Source of the DNA: Clostridium_AW malenominatum
GTDB lineage: Bacteria; Bacillota; Clostridia; Clostridiales; Clostridiaceae
NCBI RefSeq assembly: GCF_039521365.1
Contig: NZ_BAAACF010000003.1
Location: 434,001-498,000, forward strand
DNA: 64,000 nt
Direction of reading: 5' to 3'
A program made the position numbers and the translations under genes. This document shows, one piece after another, positions 36,293 to 45,100 of this stretch (positions are counted from its first letter, which is position 1; every line of letters begins with the position of its first letter). The notes beneath the pieces are model-generated. The model ran no database searches. It worked only from the letters and a program-made list of their open reading frames with translations, and was not told where the DNA came from.

Positions 36293-37627
36293 ATTTTAAA
36301 TAAAAAAATAATAAAAGAAGTTTTGCATTTAGCCTTACCTGCTGTAGGCGAAATGATACTTTATATGATGATTTGGGTTTTTGATACTATGATGGTAGGC
36401 CAATATGGTGGACAAATTGCAGTTAGTACTGTAGGGCTTAGTTCTGAAATATTATATACTTTATTAAATGTCTTTATTGCTTATGGAATATCTGTAGGAA
36501 CTGTTTCATTAATATCTAGGAGACTCGGCGGTAACGAAAAAGACTTTGCAGAGGAATATGCTACTTTAGGTTTGCTTCTTGGAGGTATATTTTCTTTTCT
36601 AATATCTTCTACCACTTTCTTTGCATCACCTATAATTTTAAAATATGCGGGAGCTAAAGGAGATGTACTAAAATATGGAATAATGTATATGAAAATAGTT
36701 TCCGTTGGAATGTTTTTTCATATGCTCATGAACGTTTTAAATTCTATACTCCGAGGTGGTAAAAATACTAAAACTCCTCTACTAGCATCTGTAATTATTA
36801 ACATTATAAATTTATTTCTAGATTGGGTTTTAATATTTGGTAAACTCGGTTTCCCAGAATGGGGAATTAGAGGTGCTGCTATAGCTACTGCCATAGCTCA
36901 CTTTTCTGGGTTTGTTTTTATAGTAATTTATACAGCTAAACACTCTCAAATAAAGCCAAGGTTTAAATATATAAATAACTTTTCATTTAAAAGATGTAGG
37001 GAGCTTATAAAGTTATCTATGCCTTCTTCTTTTCAAGAAGCTGCCTTTAGCGTTATAAAGCTTTTAGGTTCAGTTATGATAATGAACTTAGGGGAGGTAT
37101 CCTTTGCTGCCAATCAAATTACTACGGCCATTGAATCTGTTTCCTTCATGCCTGGTAATGGCTTCGCAGTAGCTACTACTACTTTAGTAGGTCATAAAGT
37201 TGGCGAAAAGAAATATAAGGAAGCCAAGGAATATGTAAAAACTAGTACTACCTTAGGAGTTCTATTAATGACTTTCTGTGGAGTAATGTTTTTAATTTTC
37301 CCTAAATTTCTTATATCTCTCTTTATAAATAAAAATGAATTAGATGTAATAAGCCTTGGAGCTACTTGTCTTATGATAGCCGCAGTTGAACAACCCTTCA
37401 TGGGAATTCACATGATATTAACTGGAGCTTTTAGTGGAGCTGGAGATACAAAAACTCCTTTTATAGTATCCTTTATATCAAATTGGCTCATAAGACTTCC
37501 CTTGATGGTTTACTTCATTCATATACTAAAAGTATCTGTAATCTGGGTTTGGTGGATTACAGGAGTACAATGGATCATTCAAGGTGTGGTTATGTATATA
37601 ATATATAGAAGAAAATTTCATAATTGA
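36293..37627 (+). CDS. MATE-family efflux transporter (copy 2), probable ATT start
   Basis: About 444 residues with 12 helices; the start of the mature part reads IIKEVLHLALPAVGEMILYMM. The only good ribosome site (GGAGGG, 36280-36285) lies seven bases before an ATT at 36293, which would give the usual short N-terminus of this branch. The upstream ATG at 36260 is in frame but has no ribosome site and would place the GGAGGG inside the coding region. If ATT is used the gene is poorly initiated, as in infC. The 3' end overlaps the promoter of the next MATE leader. Family is certain; start is an inference. Confidence 0.82.
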   Translation: MLNKKIIKEVLHLALPAVGEMILYMMIWVFDTMMVGQYGGQIAVSTVGLSSEILYTLLNVFIAYGISVGTVSLISRRLGGNEKDFAEEYATLGLLLGGIFSFLISSTTFFASPIILKYAGAKGDVLKYGIMYMKIVSVGMFFHMLMNVLNSILRGGKNTKTPLLASVIINIINLFLDWVLIFGKLGFPEWGIRGAAIATAIAHFSGFVFIVIYTAKHSQIKPRFKYINNFSFKRCRELIKLSMPSSFQEAAFSVIKLLGSVMIMNLGEVSFAANQITTAIESVSFMPGNGFAVATTTLVGHKVGEKKYKEAKEYVKTSTTLGVLLMTFCGVMFLIFPKFLISLFINKNELDVISLGATCLMIAAVEQPFMGIHMILTGAFSGAGDTKTPFIVSFISNWLIRLPLMVYFIHILKVSVIWVWWITGVQWIIQGVVMYIIYRRKFHN

Positions 37628-37652
37628 CATAGGTATTTTGTTTTGATATTAT
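37624..37652 (+). promoter_or_regulatory. Promoter of the riboswitch-controlled MATE gene
   Basis: TTGACA (37624-37629) and TATTAT (37647-37652) with a 17-base spacer. The -35 overlaps the stop codon of the upstream MATE gene. Start of transcription expected near 37659. Confidence 0.75.
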
Positions 37653-37655
37653 TAG

Positions 37656-37725
37656 GGTAATTGAATAATGCTCGTTGTATTAAGCTCCGCCGGGGGTTAA
37701 TACTATTGTTACGAGATGGTTTTGC
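37656..37725 (+). ncRNA. Probable guanidine-IV (mepA motif) riboswitch
   Basis: The leader folds into CTCGT/ACGAG (outer) and GTATTAA/TTAATAC (inner) helices capped by the loop element CTCCGCCGGGGG. It is followed at once by an intrinsic terminator and then by a MATE (mepA-like) gene. This agrees with what I know of the guanidine-IV class in Clostridium, which switches MATE genes on when guanidinium is bound. The match is from memory of the motif and not from a model search. Confidence 0.72.
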
Positions 37726-37728
37726 ATA

Positions 37729-37770
37729 AGTAGGCTTGAATGTGCATCAAGCCTACTTTTTATTTTTTTA
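37729..37770 (+). terminator. Regulated terminator of the MATE leader
   Basis: Perfect 11-bp stem (37729-37739 with 37747-37757) and seven-base loop, followed by a run of Ts. It acts as the expression platform of the riboswitch, about 25 bases before the ribosome site. Confidence 0.85.
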
Positions 37771-37795
37771 TTTCATATATTAAGGAGGAAAGATT

Positions 37796-39121
37796 ATGAA
37801 TACTGCTTACGAAAGTATTAACAAAAATCAAAAAAGTCTTTTAAATTTATTTTCATCCTATGCTATTCCAGGTATCGCTGGTCTTCTTTTTAATTCTTTA
37901 TACATTTTAGTTGACGGATTATTTGTAGCAAGACTTTTAGGAAGAGAAGCTTTAGCTGCTGTAACTGTAGGAGTCCCTGTAGTGGAAATATTACTTGCTA
38001 TAAGTATGCTTGTCTCTGTAGGTGCTGGAGTACTTATTTCTAATAGTAATGGTGCCGGAAACACTAAAGAAGGGAGAAGAATTTTTAATCTCTCCTTTAG
38101 ATTATTAGTGTTAATTGGTATTTTAATTGCAGTATTATCGTTGATATTTATATATCCTTTATCAAAGTTGCTAGGAGCTACTCCTGATATCATGGAATTA
38201 GTAGTAGAATACTTAACCTATTTTTTTGCATTTTGCCCTGCTTTTATGCTCAGTTACGGTATGTCTACATGGCTTAGAAATGATTCGAAACCAACTCTTG
38301 TAATGATTGCACAGATTATTGGCGCTTTATCTAACGTATTTTTAGATTGGTATCTCATGGCAATACTTAATATGGGTCTTGCTGGTGCTGCTTTAGCAAC
38401 TGGCCTTGGTCCTGTATTCAGTATACTTATAATGTCCCCTCACTTTTTGAAGAAAAGAGGAAATCTATATCTTGAAAAGGTGATATTTGACTTTAAAACT
38501 GTACTATTAACTTTTAAAAAAGGAATACCATCTTTTATGATGGAATTCGCTCTCGGTTTAACTACCCTTTGTTGCAATATAGCCATAGGAATACACATGG
38601 GTGCATTAGGTTTTGCAGCTTATGGAATTGTAGGATATGTAGCTTTAATAGTACTATCAATATTTTTAGGTATGGCTGAAGGATCACAACCTTTAATAAG
38701 CTTCTTCCATGGAGCTAATGAAGATCTTAAAATCAAAGAAATTATAAAAATAAGTTTAATAATTTCTACAATTGTTGGTATTACTACCTATTTTCTTTTA
38801 TATAATTTCGGGAATTATCCAGTATCTATATTCGCAGGTAAAGATATTGACCTTATTAATGCTTCTACAACTGCCATTATTTATTATTTCCCAGCTTTAT
38901 TTATTTCTGGTATCAATATTGTTATAGCTTCTGGTTTACAATCAATAGGCTCTTGGAAGGAATCTGTAGCTGTTTCTCTATGCAGAAGCTTAATTCTATT
39001 ACTACCATTATTATTTGTTTTACCTTCATTTTGGGGAAATATTGGAGTGTGGTTATCAGTACCTATTGCAGAAGTGTTAACTGTATTAGTTGCATACTTT
39101 TTGTGGAAGAAATCCCTTTAG
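37796..39121 (+). CDS. MATE-family efflux transporter (copy 3, mepA-like)
   Basis: 441 residues with 12 predicted helices (opening SLLNLFSSYAIPGIAGLLFNS, shown here only by its start; key early motif LVDGLFVARLLG). AAGGAGG precedes the ATG. It is the only gene downstream of the candidate guanidine-IV riboswitch, so it may export guanidinium or compounds made together with it. It differs clearly from copies 1, 2 and 4, so this is a set of old paralogues and not a recent tandem duplication. Confidence 0.9.
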   Translation: MNTAYESINKNQKSLLNLFSSYAIPGIAGLLFNSLYILVDGLFVARLLGREALAAVTVGVPVVEILLAISMLVSVGAGVLISNSNGAGNTKEGRRIFNLSFRLLVLIGILIAVLSLIFIYPLSKLLGATPDIMELVVEYLTYFFAFCPAFMLSYGMSTWLRNDSKPTLVMIAQIIGALSNVFLDWYLMAILNMGLAGAALATGLGPVFSILIMSPHFLKKRGNLYLEKVIFDFKTVLLTFKKGIPSFMMEFALGLTTLCCNIAIGIHMGALGFAAYGIVGYVALIVLSIFLGMAEGSQPLISFFHGANEDLKIKEIIKISLIISTIVGITTYFLLYNFGNYPVSIFAGKDIDLINASTTAIIYYFPALFISGINIVIASGLQSIGSWKESVAVSLCRSLILLLPLLFVLPSFWGNIGVWLSVPIAEVLTVLVAYFLWKKSL

Positions 39122-39156
39122 TCCTAATATAGAAAAGTAATGCAATAACTTTTAAA

Positions 39157-39203
39157 GTTTTTATAGTACTCTATACAGCTAAACACCCTCAAATAAAGAC
39201 TAG
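39157..39203 (+). pseudogene. Scar of a lost MATE gene
   Basis: 47 bases here match 36914-36960 inside MATE copy 2 at 42 of 47 positions by eye, without gaps. The stretch would encode the IYTAKH-QIK segment, but it stands alone in the intergenic region after copy 3. It looks like the remains of a further MATE copy or of a local recombination event. It overlaps the left arm of the terminator at 39195. Confidence 0.7.
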
Positions 39204-39232
39204 ACTACCCCATGCTGGATAGTCTAGTCTTT
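39195..39232. terminator. Bidirectional terminator between MATE copies 3 and 4
   Basis: 13-bp perfect stem (39195-39207 with 39220-39232) and a 12-base loop between two convergent genes. Confidence 0.85.
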
Positions 39233-39295
39233 ATTCTTAAAATCTCATTTAATATATTTGTATTTATAGTAGAATATATAACTTTATAGCAGAAT

Positions 39296-40690
39296 TTAAA
39301 GTGATACAACTTCCTTCATATCATCTGGAGTAGATTCCTTCAGTGTCTCATTTTTTAAACTCTTATTTAGCCAAATAGCCATTATAATAGTTTCTATAAA
39401 AGCCAATCCATCCGCTGCCGCTTGACAGAATATTACTCCTTCTAATCCCATAAATTTCGGCAGCAAATACATTAAAGGTATATAAAATATTCCCTGTCTA
39501 GAAACAGACAATATAAATGCTCCTAATGCCTTACCCAAAGCTTGATATAACACTGCGTAAGTATTTATATATCCAAAAAGCGGGAACAACAAACTTGCTG
39601 CTCTAAAAGCCTTTACCCCTATATCTATAACTTCTCTGTCTCTCGTAAATGCAAGCATACATTCTTCTGCGAAAACTATAAATAAGATAGATACAACAAT
39701 AGCAGATATGGTACTCCATTTAATAGATATTTTAATAGCTTCTTTTAGTCTAGTAAAGTTTTTAGCTCCATAACTATATCCTGCAACAGGTTGGAATCCT
39801 TGGCCAATTCCAAACACTATATAAAATCCTATAGACATAACTCTAAATACTATACCCATGGCAGCTACTGCTTCATCTCCGTAAGGTTTTGCTCCTAAAT
39901 TCATAAAACCTAAAGCAAAACTTGCTAATACTTGAGTTACAAAAATAGGAATACCTATCTTAAGTATTTCAAAAAACATATTAAAAGTTGGTTTTAAAAA
40001 CTTAATCCCTAATTTTATATAGCTTTTCTTAGAATAATAATATCTTAAAAGAAAAACAAAGGATATTAACTGTGATATTACCGTAGCAACTGCGGCACCT
40101 CTTATACCCATACTAAATTTAAACATGAATATAGGATCTAGTATTATGTTTATAGCACCTCCTATACAGGTAGATATCATACTATATTTTGAATTTCCCT
40201 CTGCTCTAATAGTATTACTCATTATTGCTGTTCCAATGGTAAAAACCGATCCTAATACTATTGTATATCCATATTCTCTAGCATAAGGCATTATAGTTTG
40301 TGTTGCTCCATACATCAATAAAAATTCGTCTAAAAATATTATAGCAATTACAGTAAAAATTAAGCTAAATGCGCACCCAATTATTATTGTAGATGTTAGT
40401 GCTCTATCAGCTTCCCCTTTTCTCTTTTCTCCCAACAATCTTGATAGATAAGAAGCGCCTCCTGCACCAAACATAACCCCAATAGCTCCAATAAACATAA
40501 ATAGGGGATATACTATAGATACGGCAGCAATAGCACTAGTATTGTTCAGCATGCCAACAAACATGGTATCCACTATGTTGTAAATGGCATTAATTAACAT
40601 AGCTATTATTGCAGGTACTGACAATTTTAAAAGCACCTTTGATATACTCTCTTTCTCCATCATTTCTGCTGTAGATATTACTTTTTTCAT
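39296..40690 (-). CDS. MATE-family efflux transporter (copy 4)
   Basis: 464 residues, 12 helices, with SISKVLLKLSVPAIIAMLIN near the start. This is the MepA/NorM-like clostridial type. The ribosome site at the ATG 40690 is weak (GAAGA); a strong GGGAGGAG lies 40 bases further upstream without a clear frame. A promoter is seen at 40829-40857, leaving a leader of about 130 nt without a terminator. No riboswitch consensus was recognised there. Confidence 0.88.
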   Translation of the reverse strand: MKKVISTAEMMEKESISKVLLKLSVPAIIAMLINAIYNIVDTMFVGMLNNTSAIAAVSIVYPLFMFIGAIGVMFGAGGASYLSRLLGEKRKGEADRALTSTIIIGCAFSLIFTVIAIIFLDEFLLMYGATQTIMPYAREYGYTIVLGSVFTIGTAIMSNTIRAEGNSKYSMISTCIGGAINIILDPIFMFKFSMGIRGAAVATVISQLISFVFLLRYYYSKKSYIKLGIKFLKPTFNMFFEILKIGIPIFVTQVLASFALGFMNLGAKPYGDEAVAAMGIVFRVMSIGFYIVFGIGQGFQPVAGYSYGAKNFTRLKEAIKISIKWSTISAIVVSILFIVFAEECMLAFTRDREVIDIGVKAFRAASLLFPLFGYINTYAVLYQALGKALGAFILSVSRQGIFYIPLMYLLPKFMGLEGVIFCQAAADGLAFIETIIMAIWLNKSLKNETLKESTPDDMKEVVSL

Positions 40691-40828
40691 ATTCTTCTTG
40701 CCTAATGAAAGCCTAGAAAAGCTTAGACACTCCTCCCTTCATATTTTAAATCTTAATTTTTTAATTTTATGATTATAGCGCTAGGCTTTGATTTTAGTTT
40801 ACAGATTATAAAATTAATAACCCTTGAT

Positions 40829-40857
40829 AATATACCACGTTCTTTTCTTCTTGACAA
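40829..40857 (-). promoter_or_regulatory. Promoter of MATE copy 4
   Basis: TTGTCA (40852-40857) and TATATT (40829-40834), 17-base spacer, minus strand. The region 40691-41012 otherwise holds the divergent control region of the GH73 gene; no gene is seen in it. Confidence 0.6.
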
Positions 40858-40909
40858 ATACAATTAAATATTCAATATTCCCATAAAAATCATACATGCT
40901 ATACAACTT

Positions 40910-40931
40910 TTAAGATTTTATTAAGATTTTA
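40910..40931 (+). promoter_or_regulatory. Tandem 11-bp repeats, response-regulator type site
   Basis: TTAAGATTTTA occurs twice head-to-tail without a gap, about 40 bases before a TATAAT (40970-40975) for the GH73 gene. One helical turn spacing is typical of OmpR/PhoB-family sites (TTAAxA-N5-TTAAxA). Confidence 0.45.
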
Positions 40932-41012
40932 TTCCAATTCATTTAACAAAGTTTCTATAAATCTTTGGTATAATTGATAAATACATAAAATTAATGCGAG
41001 GTAAGTGATGCT

Positions 41013-41927
41013 ATGAGAAAACTAAAAAGATTATTTAGAGCACTATTTTTTATAATATTTATAGTGGCTATATTCAAAGTTGTAAATGATTTAAATCTAA
41101 AAAAAGATGTCATTCCTAAATCTGCTATGAGAATATATATCAAAGCTTCCGATGAAATAAGTGAAAATAAGCTTCAAGTAAATTGGAAATATGTAGCTGC
41201 ATTAGATTCAATTCGTATAAACAATGACTTTTCAAAGGCAACTATAGAAGATGCAAAAAAAATAGCTGCTAAATTTTTAGAAACAAACACTTCAGAAAAC
41301 AAATTTAAAAATTCTAAATACAAATTATTGACCTTTGACGAAGTTATAAATAAATTTTCCTATACTGATAAGGAAAAACAAAAGGTTTATAAGTTTTTAG
41401 AAGTGATAAATGATAAGTATTTAGTAGAAGTGAATGATGAAAAAAAAGACTTTATAAATGAATTAACTCCTATAGCCATATCCATCTATAAAGAATATAG
41501 TATTCTTCCTTCTATATTGATTGGACAAGCTATTATAGAATCTAATTGGGGTAATTCCACTCTTTCTGCTGAACATAATAATTTATTTGGAATAAAATCC
41601 ACTAAATCATGGAAAGGCAAAGTTGTAGATATGAAAACTTCTGAAAACTATAATGATACTATAGTTGCTACTTTTAGAGCATATGACTCTAAAAAAGACT
41701 CCTTAGACGATTATGCACAATTTCTTAAAAACAATAAGAGATATAAAGAAAATGGAGTTTTCAATGCTACTGACTACATAAATCAAGCTAAAGCAATTGA
41801 TAAAGCAGGATATAGTACAAAAAAAGATGAAACTGGGAAAAATATGTATGCAGATCTTCTTACACAGATTATAAAAGAATATAATTTACAACTTATAGAC
41901 TGTAAATTTCAACAAGAATCTTTTTAA
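41013..41927 (+). CDS. Membrane-anchored GH73 N-acetylglucosaminidase (LytG/FlgJ-like)
   Basis: 304 residues with one N-terminal helix (about 8-24), a spacer, and a GH73 domain (about 150-300). ILIGQAIIESNWGNS holds the catalytic glutamate (in IIESNWG), followed by NLFGIKS and the YDSKKDSLDDYAQFL segment. It trims peptidoglycan glycan strands. GCGAGG precedes the ATG. It is transcribed alone from the region with response-regulator-like repeats. Confidence 0.9.
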   Translation: MRKLKRLFRALFFIIFIVAIFKVVNDLNLKKDVIPKSAMRIYIKASDEISENKLQVNWKYVAALDSIRINNDFSKATIEDAKKIAAKFLETNTSENKFKNSKYKLLTFDEVINKFSYTDKEKQKVYKFLEVINDKYLVEVNDEKKDFINELTPIAISIYKEYSILPSILIGQAIIESNWGNSTLSAEHNNLFGIKSTKSWKGKVVDMKTSENYNDTIVATFRAYDSKKDSLDDYAQFLKNNKRYKENGVFNATDYINQAKAIDKAGYSTKKDETGKNMYADLLTQIIKEYNLQLIDCKFQQESF

Positions 41928-41951
41928 ATATAATATCTAAAAAATTACATA

Positions 41952-42019
41952 AAAACATAGCCCAACGCTATATTTTTACTTCTTTTCTTCAGTTTTGATT
42001 AGAGAATGGGCTGTGTTTT
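41952..42019 (+). terminator. Terminator after the GH73 gene
   Basis: 13-base arms (41952-41964 and 42007-42019, one G-U pair) with an unusually long loop of about 42 bases, then a T-run. Confidence 0.6.
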
Positions 42020-42030
42020 TTCTTTAATTA

Positions 42031-42144
42031 TCATTCTGTTATTACAGCAGCTAGCTTCCAGTCATTTTCCATCAAGTACACAAAATCATATTGAATTCGT
42101 CTAAGTTCTTTAGTATCTTTTTGCTTTATAATTATTAAAAAATC
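42031..42144 (-). pseudogene. C-terminal remnant of a degraded gene
   Basis: On the minus strand 37 codons read without interruption and end in TGA at 42031-42033. The text (KELRRIQYDFVYLMENDWKL then AAVITE) looks like the C-terminus of an NTF2-like or lipoprotein-type domain. There is no start or ribosome site: the frame is cut by the TAG that ends the next gene at 42145. I read it as the tail of a gene whose 5' part was deleted. Confidence 0.55.
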
Positions 42145-42456
42145 CTAAAACTTTTTTCTTCGCAGTCTAATAATCCCTCCCACAACTAATGCGGTTCCTA
42201 GAATTATTTGCATAAGATGGTGTGATACCGTAACAATATTAAAATTGTTTACTATGTTATATATTGTTGGAATTAAAATTATACATCCTAAAATTATAAG
42301 TATTTTAGGCGACCTTAGTAAGTTTTTTGTAGCTAGATTAACTCTTCCTGTTCCTATATAATAACCAGGATTAAATGCATTCTTTTGATATTCCCTTATT
42401 TCTTTTAACTGTTCTTCAAAGGCATTAATTTTATTGTTATTTTTCTTATTCCTCAT
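42145..42456 (-). CDS. Small membrane protein of unknown function
   Basis: 103 residues: a basic, Asn-rich N-terminus, a linker with NPGYYIGTGRVNLATKN, then two hydrophobic helices (about 51-68 and 78-95) and a basic end (RLRRKKF). I do not recognise a named family. The start has GGGGG in the preceding bases. Its stop codon is in frame with the gene remnant at 42031-42144, perhaps because the deletion that made the remnant ended here. Confidence 0.65.
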   Translation of the reverse strand: MRNKKNNNKINAFEEQLKEIREYQKNAFNPGYYIGTGRVNLATKNLLRSPKILIILGCIILIPTIYNIVNNFNIVTVSHHLMQIILGTALVVGGIIRLRRKKF

Positions 42457-42539
42457 AACTACCCCCCTTAATTTACCATATATAAGTATTATTACATATT
42501 TTGAGTGTTCTATCTAGTTTAATCACGAGCGGATAAATA

Positions 42540-42585
42540 AAAAATCCCGTGGAATTTCTTTAATATAAAATTCTACGGGATTTTT
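42540..42585. terminator. Bidirectional terminator
   Basis: 18-base arms (42540-42557 and 42568-42585, one G-U pair) with a ten-base loop and A/T flanks. It lies downstream of the ABC permease gene and upstream of the small membrane-protein gene. Confidence 0.85.
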
Positions 42586-42644
42586 GTACATATTTGCTAT
42601 CTGTTCTTTGTTATATATTATATAATAAAGAACTTTGTAATTTT

Positions 42645-44300
42645 TCAATCTTCCATTTGTTCAAAAAGTTTATCCAAATTCCTCTTTAAATATATGTAAA
42701 ATAATAAGCTTATTGTAAAATATAATATCACTATAAAACCAACCACTGTTGGCCCATTTAATCTAAAAGCACTTATGGTCTTTATAGTTATAAATGCCAT
42801 AGCTATACTTATTCCCATACCTATAACTACATTCAGATTTTGTTTTACAGCCTTTTGTTCACTATCCCAATTAAGCTTTGGAAAGTTTAAGTCTATTACT
42901 ATTCCTATAATAGAAGACAGAACTATTCCAAATACGCTAATTGCTAAGGATAATAAAATTATTTTGACTCCTAAGCCCAATACAACTCCTAATACTCCTA
43001 ACACTAATATTACTCCTATAAAACTAAATACCATGGAGGATAAAATTTTACTCATAACTATGGTCATGTAGCTTATTGGAATATATTTATTAAAGTAAAC
43101 ATTCTTACCTTCTCTAGATATAGAAGAAGATGCTATTCCGTTAGCAGAAGCTATAAATAGTGACGCTGCTGCTACCCATCCAAGAATTACTCCTAAGTTA
43201 TCGCTGTTAGCTAAAATATCAGATATCATAGGCATAGCCTCTCTAGCCTCCGGTTGCAATATCATTGGAAATATCAAAAATATTGGCCATAGAAAGTTTG
43301 TTGCAACACAATTTAAGAAAAATATAGGAGTTCTTACTAGCATTTTTATTTCTTTCATTGTGTAGCTTATTAAAGGTGACTTACTAATAAGTATTTTTGA
43401 TAATTCATGAGCTTTGTATTTTTTTCTTTTTGATTGAGATTGAGTTAATCCTACTACACCTTTAAAATAAACCTTTTCTCCTAAGTATAAAAATAAAATA
43501 TAAAGGAGTATATTAATACCTAAAAACAACATAAAATAAAGAAATCCCTTAGAACTAAAAGAGTTTGCTAGTGCCATAGAAGAAAACTTTGCTGTGGGAA
43601 ATATATTAGATATTACATTTATATATGAGTTATCTCCGCTCATTATAATTTTCTGAATATCTACATTGTTTCTTCCTGTGAGCTTTTGCACTCCTAAATT
43701 AAAGCCAATAGCTATAAATATAGAAATAAATCCAGATATCACCTTAAACCTATCTTTATTTTTAGCTATATTAGTAAACCTCATAATAATTATAACTATT
43801 ACAGAAGAAACAATTAATGGAACTATAGGAGTAATTAAAAATATTACAATAGCGTAAATATAATATAATATTCCTCCCCCACTTTTTATGCCATATTGTA
43901 TGAATATAGGAAGTAAAAACATTACTTCTATTATATACTCATATATTACAGTTACAGTAAACTTCCCACTTAATATAAGAGAAGGTTTTAAGGGTAGGGG
44001 AAGCAAGTATTCTATATCGCTGGCAAAGTAAAATACATTTACAACATATAACACTCCAAAGACCATAATAGACAAAGATGTTAATGCTAAAGCTAAGGCC
44101 AGTATAGTGCCTTGTTGATCCATTCCTGCCAATGCATCATATAAATGCCCGGTAATTTTACCTACAGAAAACATAAAGGGTATTAAGGCTAATAAAATAA
44201 TCCCATATAAAGCTATTGTTTTATAACGCTTTTTGCTACTAGTAAGGTTTTCATTAGATGTTTTTAGTAATACTTTTACTAAAGAAATATACTTATTCAT
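42645..44300 (-). CDS. ABC-2 type transporter permease
   Basis: 551 residues with about 12-14 hydrophobic segments and a short loop LTQSQSKRKKYKAHELSK near the middle. The plan fits the large clostridial ABC-2 permeases that pair with YtrB/EcsA-like ATPases. It overlaps the ATPase gene by eight bases (start ATG at 44298-44300). The exported compound is unknown. Confidence 0.85.
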   Translation of the reverse strand: MNKYISLVKVLLKTSNENLTSSKKRYKTIALYGIILLALIPFMFSVGKITGHLYDALAGMDQQGTILALALALTSLSIMVFGVLYVVNVFYFASDIEYLLPLPLKPSLILSGKFTVTVIYEYIIEVMFLLPIFIQYGIKSGGGILYYIYAIVIFLITPIVPLIVSSVIVIIIMRFTNIAKNKDRFKVISGFISIFIAIGFNLGVQKLTGRNNVDIQKIIMSGDNSYINVISNIFPTAKFSSMALANSFSSKGFLYFMLFLGINILLYILFLYLGEKVYFKGVVGLTQSQSKRKKYKAHELSKILISKSPLISYTMKEIKMLVRTPIFFLNCVATNFLWPIFLIFPMILQPEAREAMPMISDILANSDNLGVILGWVAAASLFIASANGIASSSISREGKNVYFNKYIPISYMTIVMSKILSSMVFSFIGVILVLGVLGVVLGLGVKIILLSLAISVFGIVLSSIIGIVIDLNFPKLNWDSEQKAVKQNLNVVIGMGISIAMAFITIKTISAFRLNGPTVVGFIVILYFTISLLFYIYLKRNLDKLFEQMED

Positions 44301-45018
44301 TTTCTGTTAAATCTAAGAATATCCTTTCTAAAGATTCATTTTCCTTAAAATGATTCCTTATTTCTTCAAGCGTTCCACAAAACAATACCTTACCCTTATT
44401 TATTATAGCCACTCTATCACATAACTTTTCTGCTACCTCTAGTACGTGAGTGGAAAAGAAAACTACATTCCCTCTATCTGCATGTTCCCTCATCATTTCC
44501 TTTAAAATATATGAAGACTTTGGGTCTAGTCCTGTCATTGGTTCATCTAAAATCCATACGGATGGATTATGTATCAGCGCCCCCATAAGAATTATTTTTT
44601 GCCTCATACCATGAGAATAACTTTGTATTTGATCACCTAGAGCTGATTCCAAATCAAATTTTTTGCTTAATTCCTCTATTTTTATTTTTCTATCCTCTTT
44701 AGATACTTCATATATATCTGCCATAAAATTTAAGTATTCTATACCCTTAAGCTTTAAAAACATATCCGGGCTATCTGGTACAAAGCCAAATTGCTTTTTA
44801 GCTTTTAGGGGGTTCTCCTTAACGTCTATGTCATTGATCTTTATAGAACCGCTATCCGAATGTAAAATCCCAGTTATCATTTTTATTGTAGTGGTTTTTC
44901 CTGCTCCATTGGGTCCTAAGAATCCAAAAATCTCCCCATTTTCTATTCTTAGATTTATATTGTCTACTGCCTTATTAGTATCATTATAAGATTTATTCAC
45001 GTTAATAAGCTCTATCAT
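44293..45018 (-). CDS. ABC transporter ATP-binding protein
   Basis: 241 residues with Walker A GPNGAGKTT, signature YSHGMRQKI, Walker B VWILDEPMTGLD and switch STHVLE. The family is the CcmA/EcsA-type exporter ATPases. It forms an operon with the permease, which it overlaps. AGAAAGGAAAAG precedes the ATG. It is the first gene of the unit. Confidence 0.93.
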   Translation of the reverse strand: MIELINVNKSYNDTNKAVDNINLRIENGEIFGFLGPNGAGKTTTIKMITGILHSDSGSIKINDIDVKENPLKAKKQFGFVPDSPDMFLKLKGIEYLNFMADIYEVSKEDRKIKIEELSKKFDLESALGDQIQSYSHGMRQKIILMGALIHNPSVWILDEPMTGLDPKSSYILKEMMREHADRGNVVFFSTHVLEVAEKLCDRVAIINKGKVLFCGTLEEIRNHFKENESLERIFLDLTENE

Positions 45019-45100
45019 ATACTTTTCCTTTCTTTATAAACTATAGTATTAATTAAATATTACCATATTTATTCATACTATAACATTAATTCCAAAGCTT

